NCBI GenBank assembly: GCA_016872835.1
Contig: VGYX01000006.1
Location: 1 to 64,000, forward strand
DNA length: 64,000 nt
DNA from: Planctomycetota bacterium
GTDB lineage: Bacteria > Planctomycetota > Phycisphaerae > Phycisphaerales > SM1A02
Direction of reading: 5' to 3'
This document shows positions 19,838-28,746 of this stretch, piece after piece. Position 1 is the stretch's first letter. Each line of letters opens with the position of its first letter. The notes under the pieces are model-generated. The model was given only the letters and a program-made list of their open reading frames with translations, did no database searches and was not told where the DNA came from. Both the position numbers and the translations under genes were made by a program.

Positions 19838-20454
19838 GCGCGCCTCGCGAGATCGTGGTCGCCACGGGCAACCCGCACAAGGTCGAGGAGATTCGGTCAA
19901 TCCTCGGGCCGCTGGGACTCGTGGTGCGCTCGCTCGACGAGGTGGGCGGCCCGTTCGCCGAGCCCGACGAGACCGGGCGCAACTTCGAGGCGAACGCGCG
20001 CATCAAGGCGGTGGCGTACGCGCGCCTGACGGGGCGAACGGTGCTGGCCGACGATTCGGGGCTGGAAGTGGACGCGCTCGGTGGCGAACCTGGCGTGGAC
20101 AGCGCGATCTGGGCGGGGGCCGATGGAACGCGGGCTGAACGCGACGCGCGCAACAACGCGAAGCTGGCCGAGCGCATGCGCGGCGTATCGAGCGAGCGAC
20201 GCGCCGCGCGCTTCGTGTGCTGCATGTGCCTGGCGGATTCGGAGGGTCGGGTACTGGCTGAGACGCGAGGCACGTTCGAGGGCCGCATCGGCGAGGTGCC
20301 GCGAGGCAGCCACGGCTTCGGGTACGACCCTTGGCTCTGGCTCGATGACGCGGGCTGCTCGAGCGCCGAGTTGCCGCCCGACCAGAAGAACGCCCGCAGT
20401 CACCGCGGTCATGCTGCACGCGCCATGGCCGAGGCGATTCGGCGCCTAGGCTGA
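19834..20454 (+). CDS. rdgB: XTP/dITP pyrophosphatase (RdgB/HAM1 family)
   Basis: The 206-residue protein has VVATGNPHKVEEIRSIL at the start, VLADDSGLEVDALGGEPGV in the middle, GFGYDPWLWL and the C-terminal N-x-x-SHRG motif (NARSHRGHA). It hydrolyses non-canonical purine triphosphates to monophosphates, keeping ITP and XTP out of nucleic acids. Residues after GEPGV read DSAIWAG instead of the common YSARYAG, a departure at a conserved loop. The GTG start overlaps the upstream stop by 4 bp. The stop overlaps the TAGGCT element of the next gene. Confidence 0.93.
   Translation: MSAPREIVVATGNPHKVEEIRSILGPLGLVVRSLDEVGGPFAEPDETGRNFEANARIKAVAYARLTGRTVLADDSGLEVDALGGEPGVDSAIWAGADGTRAERDARNNAKLAERMRGVSSERRAARFVCCMCLADSEGRVLAETRGTFEGRIGEVPRGSHGFGYDPWLWLDDAGCSSAELPPDQKNARSHRGHAARAMAEAIRRLG
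20447..20452 (+). promoter_or_regulatory. Putative leaderless -10 element of the cysteine-cluster gene
   Basis: TAGGCT, ending 5 nt before ATG 20458 and sharing its last T with the rdgB stop codon. Confidence 0.4.
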
Positions 20455-20457
20455 TGC

Positions 20458-21708
20458 ATGCGACTTCCCGTGCTCATGCCTGCAATTCCCGAGCAGCGCT
20501 ACAGCTGTCACGGTTGCGGCGAATGTTGCCGCGATTTCACGATCGAGCTTCGGGGTGAGGACTTCGAGCGTGTGGCGGCGCAGGGATGGGAACGCGAACT
20601 GGGCGAGCCGTTCTGGATCGATTTTGCGGGCCGGCGCTGGCTGCGTCAGCGCGAGGACGGCGCGTGCGTGTTTCTCGGGGAGGGCGGCAAATGCGGGATT
20701 CACGCTCGATTCGGTCTGGAGGCCAAGCCGATCGCGTGCCAGCTGTTTCCCTTCACGTTCGCGCCAGGTCCGATGGACGCGCGGGTCGGCGTGAGTTTCG
20801 CCTGCGGCAGTGTGCGACGAAGCCTCGGTGCGGGCTTGCCCACGCATCTTCAGGAGGTGCGCCGCATGCAGGCGTCCCTTCCGGAAGCGAGCGCCCGCGA
20901 GCAGTCGGCAGATCTCGGCTCGGGCCTGGCGGGTTCGCTGGAGGAATGCGAAATCGTCGCGCAGCGACTGGATCGCTGGCTCGCGGAGCATGCGTTGGCC
21001 CCGAACATCCGCTGGGAGGGATTCATGTTCCTGTCGCAGAGCCTTCGCAATGCGGACCTTGCGCGGGTTCGCGGCGAGCGATTGGGTGAACTGCTCGACA
21101 CGCTGGCGGCGCACGCACCGGCAGAACTGCAGGCGCTGGAGGTGAAGTCGCCCTCGCGCCGCGCCAATCGGATGCTCCGTCAGGCGGTCTTCGCGCGCGT
21201 GGAGGATCCGAAAATCGGGTCGCTGATGCGGGTGGGCCGGCTCCGATCCGTGCTCTCGCAGTGGCGTCGAAGCCGCACGTGGGCTTCGGGACGCGGCGTC
21301 GCGCCGGGGATTGCGGGATGGCCTGCCGTGCACTTCAGCGGCGTGCAGCAGGTGCGTGGACTGTTCGCTGGCTCCGAGTCGAGTCAGATCGACGAACTCT
21401 TCCAACGCTGGATCCGAGCGTCGATCCTGGGTGGCCGCGCGTGGGGCAGTGGCCTCTACGGACTGCCCGTGAACGAGGGTGTGGCGTTCCTTGCGCTGAA
21501 CGTGCTGTGCGCCGCGTGGCTGGCACGGGCGCATGCGTCGGCCCTGGGGCGCGATGCGCCGACGCTTGAGGACGCCAGCGTGGCCGTGGGTCGCGTGGAT
21601 CGATCGAGTGGGCGCGCCCGCTGGCTCGGTTCACGCGGCGAGCGCCTGCGTGTGCAGTGGCTTGCGCACACGGCGTCGCTGCTCTCGCTGGCGCGCGCAG
21701 AACTGTGA
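20458..21708 (+). CDS. YkgJ-family cysteine-cluster protein
   Basis: The 416-residue protein opens with the cluster YSCHGCGECCRDF (Cys17, 20, 23 and 24), followed by CVFLGEGGKCGIHARFG and IACQLFPFTF. This is the pattern of the UPF0153/YkgJ family, thought to bind zinc or an iron-sulfur cluster. Most family members are 100-250 residues; the extra 250 residues here are mainly helical and Arg/Ala-rich with no domain I recognise. An internal start (MPAIPEQRYSC, ATG 20476) is also possible. No reaction is known. The stop is 7 bp from that of the convergent glycosyltransferase. Confidence 0.75.
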   Translation: MRLPVLMPAIPEQRYSCHGCGECCRDFTIELRGEDFERVAAQGWERELGEPFWIDFAGRRWLRQREDGACVFLGEGGKCGIHARFGLEAKPIACQLFPFTFAPGPMDARVGVSFACGSVRRSLGAGLPTHLQEVRRMQASLPEASAREQSADLGSGLAGSLEECEIVAQRLDRWLAEHALAPNIRWEGFMFLSQSLRNADLARVRGERLGELLDTLAAHAPAELQALEVKSPSRRANRMLRQAVFARVEDPKIGSLMRVGRLRSVLSQWRRSRTWASGRGVAPGIAGWPAVHFSGVQQVRGLFAGSESSQIDELFQRWIRASILGGRAWGSGLYGLPVNEGVAFLALNVLCAAWLARAHASALGRDAPTLEDASVAVGRVDRSSGRARWLGSRGERLRVQWLAHTASLLSLARAEL

Positions 21709-21715
21709 GCCGCGT

Positions 21716-22457
21716 TCAGCGCTGGACGGGTGGTGCGCGTCGAGCGCGCTCGGCCACGATGACCCAGATCGCGCGCAGGCCGTCGATCGGTCCGATCTTC
21801 TTGCCCCTGGAGCGGTCGCGGGGGTCGTAGGACACGGGAACCTCGCGCACCTCGGCGCGCACGCGCGCCAGCGCCGCCACCAGCTGCGGCTCCACGCCAA
21901 AGCGATCTTCCGAGAGCCAAGGCAGCACCCGGCGCAGCAGCGGCACGCGCAGGAGCTTGAAGCCGCACTCCATGTCGGCAAGCCGCAAGCCCGTCAGCAT
22001 GTTGCTGCAGGAAGTGAGCAGGCGGTTCGCGCCGGCATGCAACCTTCGCCAGGTCGTCGGCAGACTCGCCTGCGCCCACCGATTTCCGATCACCGCGGCA
22101 AGCGGCGCAGGGGGCAGCGCCTCGACCAGCGCGCGCCAGTCGGAAGGGTCGTACTCCAGATCGCCATCCTGCGTCAGCATCATGGGCCAGTTCGAGCGCT
22201 CGGCGGAAGCCGGTCCGAAGCGCCGCACCCTTGCCGCGGTTCGCTTGGTGTCGAAGAAGCTCCAGGCGGCCGTCCGATGCGAGCTCGGTCACGAGCTGGT
22301 CCGCGACCATCGCGGTCGCGGTGCTGCTTGCATCGTCGATCAGCAGCAGACGCGCGCGCCAGCCTGGTGGCATCGGCGCCTCCAAGGCGCGACGCACGCA
22401 CGGCTCGAGCGTGTGCGGTTCCTCGAAGACCGGGATGACGACGAAGAGGGTCGGCAC
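21716..22457 (-). pseudogene. Family 2 glycosyltransferase interrupted by a frameshift
   Basis: The N-terminal part (from GTG 22457) is a clear GT-A glycosyltransferase: FVVIPVFEEPHTLEPCV, LLLIDDASS and HQANRGKGAALRTGF. The frame then continues into nonsense. The rest of the family sequence, MLTQDGDLEYDPSDWRALVE and the downstream IGNRWAQASLPTTWRRL, lies in the +1 frame to stop 21716. Skipping one base near 22184-22186 (the GGG/CCC run) joins them smoothly as ELAMMLTQDGDLEYDP, giving about 246 residues. It resembles dolichol-phosphate-mannose-synthase-like GT2 enzymes. Real inactivation, a sequencing error or a slippage site cannot be told apart from here. It begins 7 bp after floA, the last gene of that operon. 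Confidence 0.8.
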
Positions 22458-22464
22458 GCGCGCA

Positions 22465-23484
22465 TCAGCCGCCGGAGGCGCTGATCGACTTGCGCATGTC
22501 GGTGTCGGCCTGCATGTTGTTCATGCGGTAGAGGTCCATCACGCCCATCTTGCCTGTTCGCAGGGCCTCCGCGATCGCCTTCGGCACGTCGGCCTCGGCC
22601 AACACCACAAGCGCGCGGTTCTTCTCGGCCTCGGCCTGATATTCGGCCTCCTGCGCCACGGCGAGCGCGCGGCGCTGTTCGGCCTGCGCCTGGAATCGCT
22701 TCGTGTCGGCCTCGGCCTGCGCAGCCTGAAGTTGGGCGCCGATGTTCTCGCCCACGTCTACGTCGGCGATGTCGATCGAAAGGATCTCGAACGCGGTGCC
22801 CGAGTCGAGGCCCTTCGCGAGCACCGTCTTGCTGATGCGATCGGGATTCTCGAGCACTTCCTTGTGGTTCGCCGCCGAGCCGATCGTGGAGATGATGCCC
22901 TCGCCCACGCGCGCGATGATCGTCTCCTCGGTGGCGCCGCCCACGAGGCGCGCGATCGCGGTGCGCACCGTCACGCGCGCCTTCGCGCGCAACTGGATGC
23001 CGTCCTTCGCGACCGCATCGATGGTGCCCTTGCCCGACTGCACGCTGGGGCAGTCGATCACCTTCGGGTCGACGCTGGTCTTCACGGCCTCCAGGATGTC
23101 GCGTCCCGCGAGATCGATGCTCGTGGCGCGGTCCCAGCCGAGATCGATGCCGGCCTTGTCGGCGGCGATCATGGCGCGGATCACGCGATCCACGCGTCCA
23201 CCGGCCATGAAGTGCGCCTCGAGCAGATTGCTTGGAACTTCCAGCCCCGCCTTCTTGGCGGTGATGCGGTTCAGCACGATCACGGCGGGCGGCACCTTGC
23301 GCAGGCGCATCATGATCAGGTCGAGCAGGCTCACCCGCGCGCCACTCAGGAAGGCCTGCAGCCAGAGCTGCAGGTACTGGCTGATCATGATCAGGAGGAT
23401 CAGGCCGATGAGCGCGATGACGCCCAGGCCCACCATGCCCAGGACCGTGAGAGGATCCGCGGCGAGGAACAGGTTCTTCTGCAT
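22465..23484 (-). CDS. floA: Flotillin-like protein FloA
   Basis: The 339-residue protein has an N-terminal hydrophobic hairpin ([24 protein letters not shown]) and the FloA/YqfA body: [40 protein letters not shown], an SPFH-like domain and an Ala/Glu-rich coiled coil ([20 protein letters not shown]). FloA scaffolds fluid-phase membrane microdomains. It sits directly after two NfeD-type genes, the classical pairing. A TACCCT hexamer 6 nt before the ATG suggests it also has its own leaderless promoter. Confidence 0.95.
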   Translation of the reverse strand: MQKNLFLAADPLTVLGMVGLGVIALIGLILLIMISQYLQLWLQAFLSGARVSLLDLIMMRLRKVPPAVIVLNRITAKKAGLEVPSNLLEAHFMAGGRVDRVIRAMIAADKAGIDLGWDRATSIDLAGRDILEAVKTSVDPKVIDCPSVQSGKGTIDAVAKDGIQLRAKARVTVRTAIARLVGGATEETIIARVGEGIISTIGSAANHKEVLENPDRISKTVLAKGLDSGTAFEILSIDIADVDVGENIGAQLQAAQAEADTKRFQAQAEQRRALAVAQEAEYQAEAEKNRALVVLAEADVPKAIAEALRTGKMGVMDLYRMNNMQADTDMRKSISASGG

Positions 23485-23490
23485 GTCGAT

Positions 23491-23496
23491 AGGGTA
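23491..23496 (-). promoter_or_regulatory. Putative leaderless -10 element of floA
   Basis: Minus-strand TACCCT ends 6 nt before ATG 23484, in the 29-bp gap after the short nfeD gene. Confidence 0.5.
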
Positions 23497-23513
23497 GCGT
23501 GGCGGGGAATCGC

Positions 23514-24035
23514 TCAGGTCCGTGCGATCGCGCGCACGCGCAGGCTCGCCGCGGTCGAGCCTTCCGCGACGGCCAGCGGACTGCCGGCCTCGATGAAGCC
23601 GCCCTCCGCGATCGCCTCGATCGCGCGCCCATCGATCTCGACCCGTCCCACCGGTCGCATGTCGGTGAGCGCGGTGCCGCGTGCGCCGACCGGTGGAACG
23701 CCCGACGAGCGCGTGGCCTCAAGTTCCGTGGACAGCACCGCCCGACGCGCCAAGGGCGTGGTGGACCAGAGTCGCAGGCCGTAGCCGATCGCGAAGGGCG
23801 CGCCGCCAAGTGCGAATGCGAGCGAGGCGAAGCCCCACAGCATCGAGTGCACGAAGAACGACACCACGCCGGCGACGATGCAGAGCGCGCACAGGGCCGT
23901 GATCGCGCCCGCGGATGGAACCACGAGTTCCAGCGCAGCCAGCACAAGCGCGAGCCCGAACAACGCGAAGCCGGCGATGAGCGCGGTGTCGAAGCCACCC
24001 GTGGCCGGAGCGGTCTGCGCAAGAATCTCGATCAT
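23514..24035 (-). CDS. Short NfeD-like membrane protein
   Basis: The 173-residue protein has three to four membrane helices ([20 protein letters not shown] and following) and a C-terminal OB-fold NfeD domain ([40 protein letters not shown]). It lacks the protease part. Short NfeD proteins pair with flotillin/stomatin-like proteins such as FloA, encoded just downstream. ATG 24035 overlaps the stop of the long NfeD gene (ATGA). It is probably a second copy of the C-terminal half of the neighbour, as both OB folds share TDLRPIGEVEI-like sequence. Confidence 0.88.
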   Translation of the reverse strand: MIEILAQTAPATGGFDTALIAGFALFGLALVLAALELVVPSAGAITALCALCIVAGVVSFFVHSMLWGFASLAFALGGAPFAIGYGLRLWSTTPLARRAVLSTELEATRSSGVPPVGARGTALTDMRPVGRVEIDGRAIEAIAEGGFIEAGSPLAVAEGSTAASLRVRAIART

Positions 24036-25615
24036 GCCAGCGACTCCACGCGCAACTCGTTCGCCTCGATCCCGACCACGCGCACACGCGACCCGCGCTC
24101 GATCCACGCGTTGGCACGGCCCTGAAACACGCGGCCCGCGATCTCGACCTCGCCGATCGGTCGGAGGTCAGTCAGGGAACGGCCCTCGCTGCCGATGGCC
24201 GGAGGCGTGTCGGTGCGGTTCAGCGTCACGAGTTGAGCCTCGTGCACGGCGAGTCCAGCGAGTCCGCCGCGGGAGCGACCGAGCCACCACGCCATCACGA
24301 AGGCCGTGATCACGGAGCCCGCGAGCGTGGCCAGACCTTCCAGCATCGCGCGCGTGGGATCAGGCGATGGATCCGAGGCCACGAAGAGTCCGATCGTACC
24401 GCCCGCGAAGGCGATCACGCCGGCGCTTCCCGCCAGCAGCGATCCCGGGAACACCAGCAATTCAAGCGCGATGAGCCCCAACCCCGCGATCATGGCGATC
24501 GCGGGCCACCACTCCGCCAGTCCGGCGAGCATCGGGCCGATCACGAGCAGTCCCACCGCGACCAGCCCACCGATGGAGAACACCCCGAGGCCGGGCGCGA
24601 GCACCTCGCCGACGAAGCAGGCCACCAGTGCGATGACGAGCAGCGCCCGCATCCATCCGCTCGTGAGCACGCGCGCGACCGGCTCGCTCCAACGCGGCTC
24701 GAGCGTGAAGCTCGTCTGCGCACCGAAGTGCTGGCGAAGCGCCGCCTCGTCGGCGATCTCGGCGCAGGCGAGACCGAGCGCTACCGCCTCCGCGGCTCGC
24801 AGCGTGAGCAACTCGTCGGCGCCGTCGATTCGGCTCACGAGCCGAAGTCGGTCGCGATCCGCCGCCCCGAGCGGCGTGCGACCAGGCGCGAAGCGCTGCG
24901 AGGCGTCGTCGTCGCCGGTGGCGGCGGGGCGTCGCAGCGCGTCGGTGACCCAGGCGAGCACAGCGGGTCCGCCGACAGGTCGGGACACGGTGGCCGCGCG
25001 TGGGGGCTCTTCGCCGAACACGGCCTGATACTCCTCGGCGTCGACGAGGTAACGCTCGCCACGCTCGGGATCCTCGAGCAGCCAGAGTTCCAGCGGTGCG
25101 CTGATGAACGCGCGACAGAGGCGCTCGTCGTGACCGTTGCGTCGCGCGCTGTCCGTGACTTCCGACAGCAGGGGCGCCTCGAGCTTCGCCCGTTCGGCGG
25201 GCTCCAGCGACTGCAGTCCGCCCAGTGCGGAGACCCGGATCGGCGCGGCGTCTCCCAGCACGGCGTCGGGCGTCACGACGATCTCCCGGCAGGCAAGCGC
25301 GGTGATCGCGCCCGCCGAGAACGCCTGTGGACGTATCCACGCCACGGTGTTCGGCGGAAACGATCCCTTGATCCGTCGGCAGAGTTCCAGCGTGGAGAGC
25401 ATCTCGCCACCCGGAGTGTCAAGGTCGATCACGATCGCGTCCGCACCTGCGTCGCTCGCCCGCTTCGCGCGAGAGGTCAGGCTCTCCACCGTGATCGCGT
25501 CGATCTCCCCACGCACCGGCAACACGGCGACCACGCGCGCAGCCCGGCTCGGGGGCACCGCACGCGGCGTTCCGCCATCCAGTATCACCGCGATCAGGCA
25601 CGCCAGCAGGAGCAT
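24032..25615 (-). CDS. NfeD-type membrane-bound ClpP-class serine protease
   Basis: The 527-residue protein has a signal-like N-terminus (MLLLACLIAVILDGG), a ClpP-class protease domain with VIDLDTPGGEMLS and [13 protein letters not shown] (nucleophile Ser100), a long loop region, four to five membrane helices from about residue 310, and a C-terminal NfeD OB domain (SLTDLRPIGEVEIAGRVFQG). In the archaeal family the protease cleaves hydrophobic tails of stomatin partners; here the partner would be FloA. The catalytic Lys cannot be fixed by eye. ATG 25615 was chosen over one 21 bp upstream because a TACAGT hexamer lies 6 nt before it. Confidence 0.88.
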   Translation of the reverse strand: MLLLACLIAVILDGGTPRAVPPSRAARVVAVLPVRGEIDAITVESLTSRAKRASDAGADAIVIDLDTPGGEMLSTLELCRRIKGSFPPNTVAWIRPQAFSAGAITALACREIVVTPDAVLGDAAPIRVSALGGLQSLEPAERAKLEAPLLSEVTDSARRNGHDERLCRAFISAPLELWLLEDPERGERYLVDAEEYQAVFGEEPPRAATVSRPVGGPAVLAWVTDALRRPAATGDDDASQRFAPGRTPLGAADRDRLRLVSRIDGADELLTLRAAEAVALGLACAEIADEAALRQHFGAQTSFTLEPRWSEPVARVLTSGWMRALLVIALVACFVGEVLAPGLGVFSIGGLVAVGLLVIGPMLAGLAEWWPAIAMIAGLGLIALELLVFPGSLLAGSAGVIAFAGGTIGLFVASDPSPDPTRAMLEGLATLAGSVITAFVMAWWLGRSRGGLAGLAVHEAQLVTLNRTDTPPAIGSEGRSLTDLRPIGEVEIAGRVFQGRANAWIERGSRVRVVGIEANELRVESLA

Positions 25616-25621
25616 GTGCAC

Positions 25622-25627
25622 ACTGTA
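25622..25627 (-). promoter_or_regulatory. Putative leaderless -10 element of the NfeD protease gene
   Basis: Minus-strand TACAGT ends 6 nt before ATG 25615, directly beyond the T run of the preceding terminator. Confidence 0.5.
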
Positions 25628-25632
25628 TCCAT

Positions 25633-25672
25633 GCAAAGAAAAGGGGCCGACGACCCGCGGTCGCTGGCCCCT
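25633..25672 (-). terminator. Rho-independent terminator of the prepilin-like pair
   Basis: On the minus strand AGGGGCC and GGCCCCT (25672-25666 and 25648-25642) bracket a second short stem GACC/GGTC, followed by TTTCTTTGC. It lies 20 bp after the stop at 25694. Confidence 0.8.
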
Positions 25673-25693
25673 GTGGAGTCAGGGTAGAACGGA

Positions 25694-26710
25694 TCAGTCG
25701 TACAGCAGCGCCGACGAGGTCGGGACGGTTCCCCGCGCCCGGCCGTTGACTGTGGTGGACGTAAGTGCCGGAATCACGCAGAGCCATGAGTCGGTCTGGC
25801 CCTTCGTGTCGTCCTCGCGGAAGATGTTATCCCACGTGAAGCCAGATCCGACTGTTCGTGCGCACTCATCCGCGTTCACGGCCGTGCCTGCACCGGCGCG
25901 AATGTTCGCCTTCACGCAGCTTGGCGTGGAGTTGTAGAAGCTGTTGGAGTAGTCGACGCGGTTGTCGCCGTACACCAGATTGCCTTCCCACGAACCCTTG
26001 GCGCCGTGGATGTCCAGCGTGCGGCTGTTCTTGAAGATGTTGATGTCACCGCCGGTCGATCCGTCGATGCCGTCCTGCACGCCGCGGTTGCCAAGCACCG
26101 CCATGGTGCTCACGCCGCCGTTCTTCCAGCCGCGCACGCGTCGGCTGTTGCCCACGCCCACGGTCGGGTCGGTCGGTAGGACGAGCGGCATCACTGCGTA
26201 ACTGGTGTTCGCTCCCTGCATCAGGTTCGCGCGGAAGTTCCGCGTGACGGCGTCATCGAACACCCGCTCGCCCGCGGTGTCGCCGTCCCAATAGCAGTCC
26301 TCGGCGGGCAAGTACCGCGTCATGTCGAAGTTCGTGCACACCGTGACGTTCGGGCTCACCTCGGAGGGGCCGACGCACAGCGGAGCGGAGAACAGGTTCT
26401 GCGCCACCGACATCGAGAACAGGCTCGCGTGGTCGTTCTTCAGGGTGTCCTCTTCGCCGCGACCCACGATGCGTCCCGTGCGATTCACGAGGCCCGGGGT
26501 GGGCAGCGGGTTCGTCGGGAATTCGTTCGGATAGTCGATCGACTTGGTCACCCACGCCTGGTGGATGCCCTTGAGCTGCGTGGCGTCCTTCAGCACGCGG
26601 GCGCGGGCGCGCGCGTTGGTGAGGGCCGGCAGCAGGATGCCGAGCAGCAGTGCGATGATGGCCATGACCGTCAGAAGTTCGATGAGGGTGAAGCCCTTGC
26701 GGCGAAACAT
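25694..26710 (-). CDS. Planctomycete-type prepilin-like protein, copy 2
   Basis: The 338-residue protein starts [20 protein letters not shown], a perfect type IV prepilin leader (G6/F7 cleavage, Glu5). The mature domain is unlike gsp pseudopilins. It shares with its upstream neighbour PTPGLVNRTGRIVGRGEE, the following FSMSVAQNLF, Cys residues near CVGPSEVSP and WEGNLVYGDNRVDYSN near the C-terminus, so the two are paralogues. Large families of such single-domain prepilins are typical of planctomycetes and have no assigned function. AAGGAG precedes the ATG. A terminator follows. Confidence 0.85.
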   Translation of the reverse strand: MFRRKGFTLIELLTVMAIIALLLGILLPALTNARARARVLKDATQLKGIHQAWVTKSIDYPNEFPTNPLPTPGLVNRTGRIVGRGEEDTLKNDHASLFSMSVAQNLFSAPLCVGPSEVSPNVTVCTNFDMTRYLPAEDCYWDGDTAGERVFDDAVTRNFRANLMQGANTSYAVMPLVLPTDPTVGVGNSRRVRGWKNGGVSTMAVLGNRGVQDGIDGSTGGDINIFKNSRTLDIHGAKGSWEGNLVYGDNRVDYSNSFYNSTPSCVKANIRAGAGTAVNADECARTVGSGFTWDNIFREDDTKGQTDSWLCVIPALTSTTVNGRARGTVPTSSALLYD

Positions 26711-26760
26711 GGTGTGGTGCTCCTTCGAGAGTGTTTGGGGGTCGAATATGAGATGCTTGA

Positions 26761-27813
26761 TCAGCTGCCGGTCGGGCCCGAGGGCGGGCGAACCGCGTCG
26801 CTGCGCCAATCCCAGAAGGCGTCGCACGAGCCGTCGCCACGCCACGGCTTGCCGTAGTGGCCGAGCGCGGTGTCGCCACCCTTGCGGCCCTGGATCTGGC
26901 AGTTCAGGTTGAAGTTGGTGTCCGTCCAGTACAAGTCGTCCGGACGCACGCCTTCCGCATCGCCGCAGTCGAAGTTCGCGTACTCCGGCGCGAATGACTT
27001 GATGCGCTCGGTGTGGGCATCGCCGAAGACCACATAGCCTTCCCAGATGTCCTTGGGACCGTAGAGCTGGGTCGCGTAGCTCAGCCTGTAGTAGTCCGGA
27101 TCGGTGCGCTGCGGCCCAGGGATCTGGGCGCCCGCGTTGGTGGCGCGGTCCGAGCTCGGGATCAGGCCACGCGTGCCCATCAGGGCCTTGCTCGAGTCCG
27201 AGTTCGAGCGCCAGTTGATTTCCTTGCGCTGACCGTACATCGCCGGAAGCGAGTAGCTGGTGTTGCTCCAGCCCGAGGCGGTCGACGCGGTGCCGGCGCT
27301 CGTGCCGGTGTCCTTTGTGCCGACCCTGGAGATGTCCGGGGTTCCATTGCTGCCGTTGCCGTCAAGGTTGTCGCTGAAGGCAAAGTCCCACCAGCGATCC
27401 GCGACGACGTTCCGCTTTGAGAAGTCGTAGGCGGGGGTGCCGCTCTTGCCCATCTCGAGGACCACGGGATTCTTCTCGCAGGGGCTGATGCAGATGTCCG
27501 TGTTGAAGTGCTCGTTGGCGATCATCATGGAGAACACGTTGCGGCAGGCGTTCAGCCCCCACTGCTCCTGTCCGCGGCCTGCGTCGTTGCCCACCTTGTC
27601 CATGAGACCGGGGGTCGGAAGGCGCTTGGTCGGATCGTTGTTGGCCTCGGTGAGGAACGCCTTGAAGATCTGATTCATCTGCGTCGAGCACTTGGTCTCG
27701 CGCGCGTTCTGCTGGGCCTTGCTCAGGGCCGGCAGCAGCAGCCCGATGAGCAGGGCGATGATGGCGACCACCACGAGGAGTTCGATGAGGGTGAAACCGC
27801 GACGCTGAAGCAT
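26761..27813 (-). CDS. Planctomycete-type prepilin-like protein, copy 1
   Basis: The 350-residue protein starts [20 protein letters not shown] with the standard cleavage site. Shared paralogue features are [43 protein letters not shown] and [15 protein letters not shown]. The mature part is rich in Asp, Asn, Gly and Trp, with several Cys that may form disulfides, as expected for an exported protein. It lies 50 bp upstream of copy 2, probably in one transcript. GGAGA lies before the ATG. Role (pseudopilus subunit, surface protein) is unknown. Confidence 0.85.
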   Translation of the reverse strand: MLQRRGFTLIELLVVVAIIALLIGLLLPALSKAQQNARETKCSTQMNQIFKAFLTEANNDPTKRLPTPGLMDKVGNDAGRGQEQWGLNACRNVFSMMIANEHFNTDICISPCEKNPVVLEMGKSGTPAYDFSKRNVVADRWWDFAFSDNLDGNGSNGTPDISRVGTKDTGTSAGTASTASGWSNTSYSLPAMYGQRKEINWRSNSDSSKALMGTRGLIPSSDRATNAGAQIPGPQRTDPDYYRLSYATQLYGPKDIWEGYVVFGDAHTERIKSFAPEYANFDCGDAEGVRPDDLYWTDTNFNLNCQIQGRKGGDTALGHYGKPWRGDGSCDAFWDWRSDAVRPPSGPTGS

Positions 27814-28281
27814 GGTGCTGTCTCCGGGACCGGGTCCCGATGGGGTTGAATGCGGCGTGGCGAGGGCCGCTTCGAAAGGGTTGGTTCGACTCCTCTGCGT
27901 GAGGAGGCGTCCAACGGCGGGGGTCCCCGCTCGCCAAGCGAGGAAATCCGTGGGGCTTCAGACGGCAACGCGCCGCATGAAGCAACATCTGAGTGGATGG
28001 AGTTGGATCCCTGACTGGGGAAACGATCCGATCCGACAAGCGCCATTCGAGACAGGGTCTCGAGCGCGCGGCTGGGTTGTCGGTCCCGTCAGGGGGATGA
28101 AGCGCCGGAGTCCGGCGGAATCAGGGCATGGTGGCGGTCGAAACCGTCGAAATGGCCTGTGGGACCAAAGTGAAGAACCGGAAGTTAACCGAGCGTGAAC
28201 GGAGGTCAAGCCCAATGGGGACAAGTCCTCACGAGTTCCGCTTCGGTGGCAAAAGGGCAAATGTTGCGTCAAGATGCCCAG
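27814..28281 (+). other. 468-bp intergenic region with inverted repeats
   Basis: This is the largest gene-free stretch, between two divergent genes. It holds GGGACC-G-GGTCCC (27826-27838) in the prepilin leader and a perfect 17-bp inverted repeat TCGAGACAGGGTCTCGA (28047-28063) that could be an operator. No convincing -35/-10 pair or RNA gene was found. Open frames crossing it have no recognisable sequence. Confidence 0.5.
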
Positions 28282-28743
28282 ATGAGCGAAACCCCCTCAC
28301 AACGTCTCGCGGCTCTCGGACTTTCCTTGCCCCCAGCCCCCAAGCCGGTGGCCGCCTACATCCCCTCATGCCGGGTCGGCAACCTGGTTTTTGTCAGCGG
28401 CCAGCTTCCCATGAAGGAAGGAGTGCTTTCCAAGGGGGTCATTCCGTCCCAGGTGAGCGTGGAGGAGGGGGCGGCGGCCGCGCGACAGGCAGCCCTGAAC
28501 GGTCTGGCCGTGCTGGCCGAGGCCGCGGGCGGTCTTGACAAGGTGCGCCGGATCGTCCGGGTCGGCGTGTTCGTGTGCAGCGACGCCGGTTTCACGGAGC
28601 AGCCGAAGGTCGCCAACGGTGCCAGCGAGTTCCTGCAGCAGGTGTTTGGCGAGGCGGGTCGCCACGCGCGCGCGGCGGTGGGCAACATCGCGCTCCCGCT
28701 GGGAGCGTGCGTGGAGGTCGAGTTGCTGGCGGAGGTCGCCTGA
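28282..28743 (+). CDS. RidA/YjgF family protein
   Basis: The 153-residue protein has the RidA fold signature: IPSCRVGNLVFVSGQLPMKEG, AARQAALNGLAVLAEAAGGL and a C-terminus with ARAAVGNIALPLGACVEVEL. RidA deaminates reactive enamine/imine intermediates from amino-acid metabolism. This copy is the longer YjgF-like type seen in many bacteria, in which the exact substrate is unknown. ATG 28282 was chosen because the conserved part begins there and a weak CAAGAT hexamer lies 6 nt upstream with no ribosome site. The stop is 3 bp from that of the convergent kinase. Confidence 0.88.
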   Translation: MSETPSQRLAALGLSLPPAPKPVAAYIPSCRVGNLVFVSGQLPMKEGVLSKGVIPSQVSVEEGAAAARQAALNGLAVLAEAAGGLDKVRRIVRVGVFVCSDAGFTEQPKVANGASEFLQQVFGEAGRHARAAVGNIALPLGACVEVELLAEVA

Positions 28744-28746
28744 GAC

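Noticed and set aside
27812-28198. A 128-codon plus-strand frame in the long intergenic region.
   Set aside because: No start signal, no recognisable sequence, Arg/Gly-rich composition typical of chance frames here.
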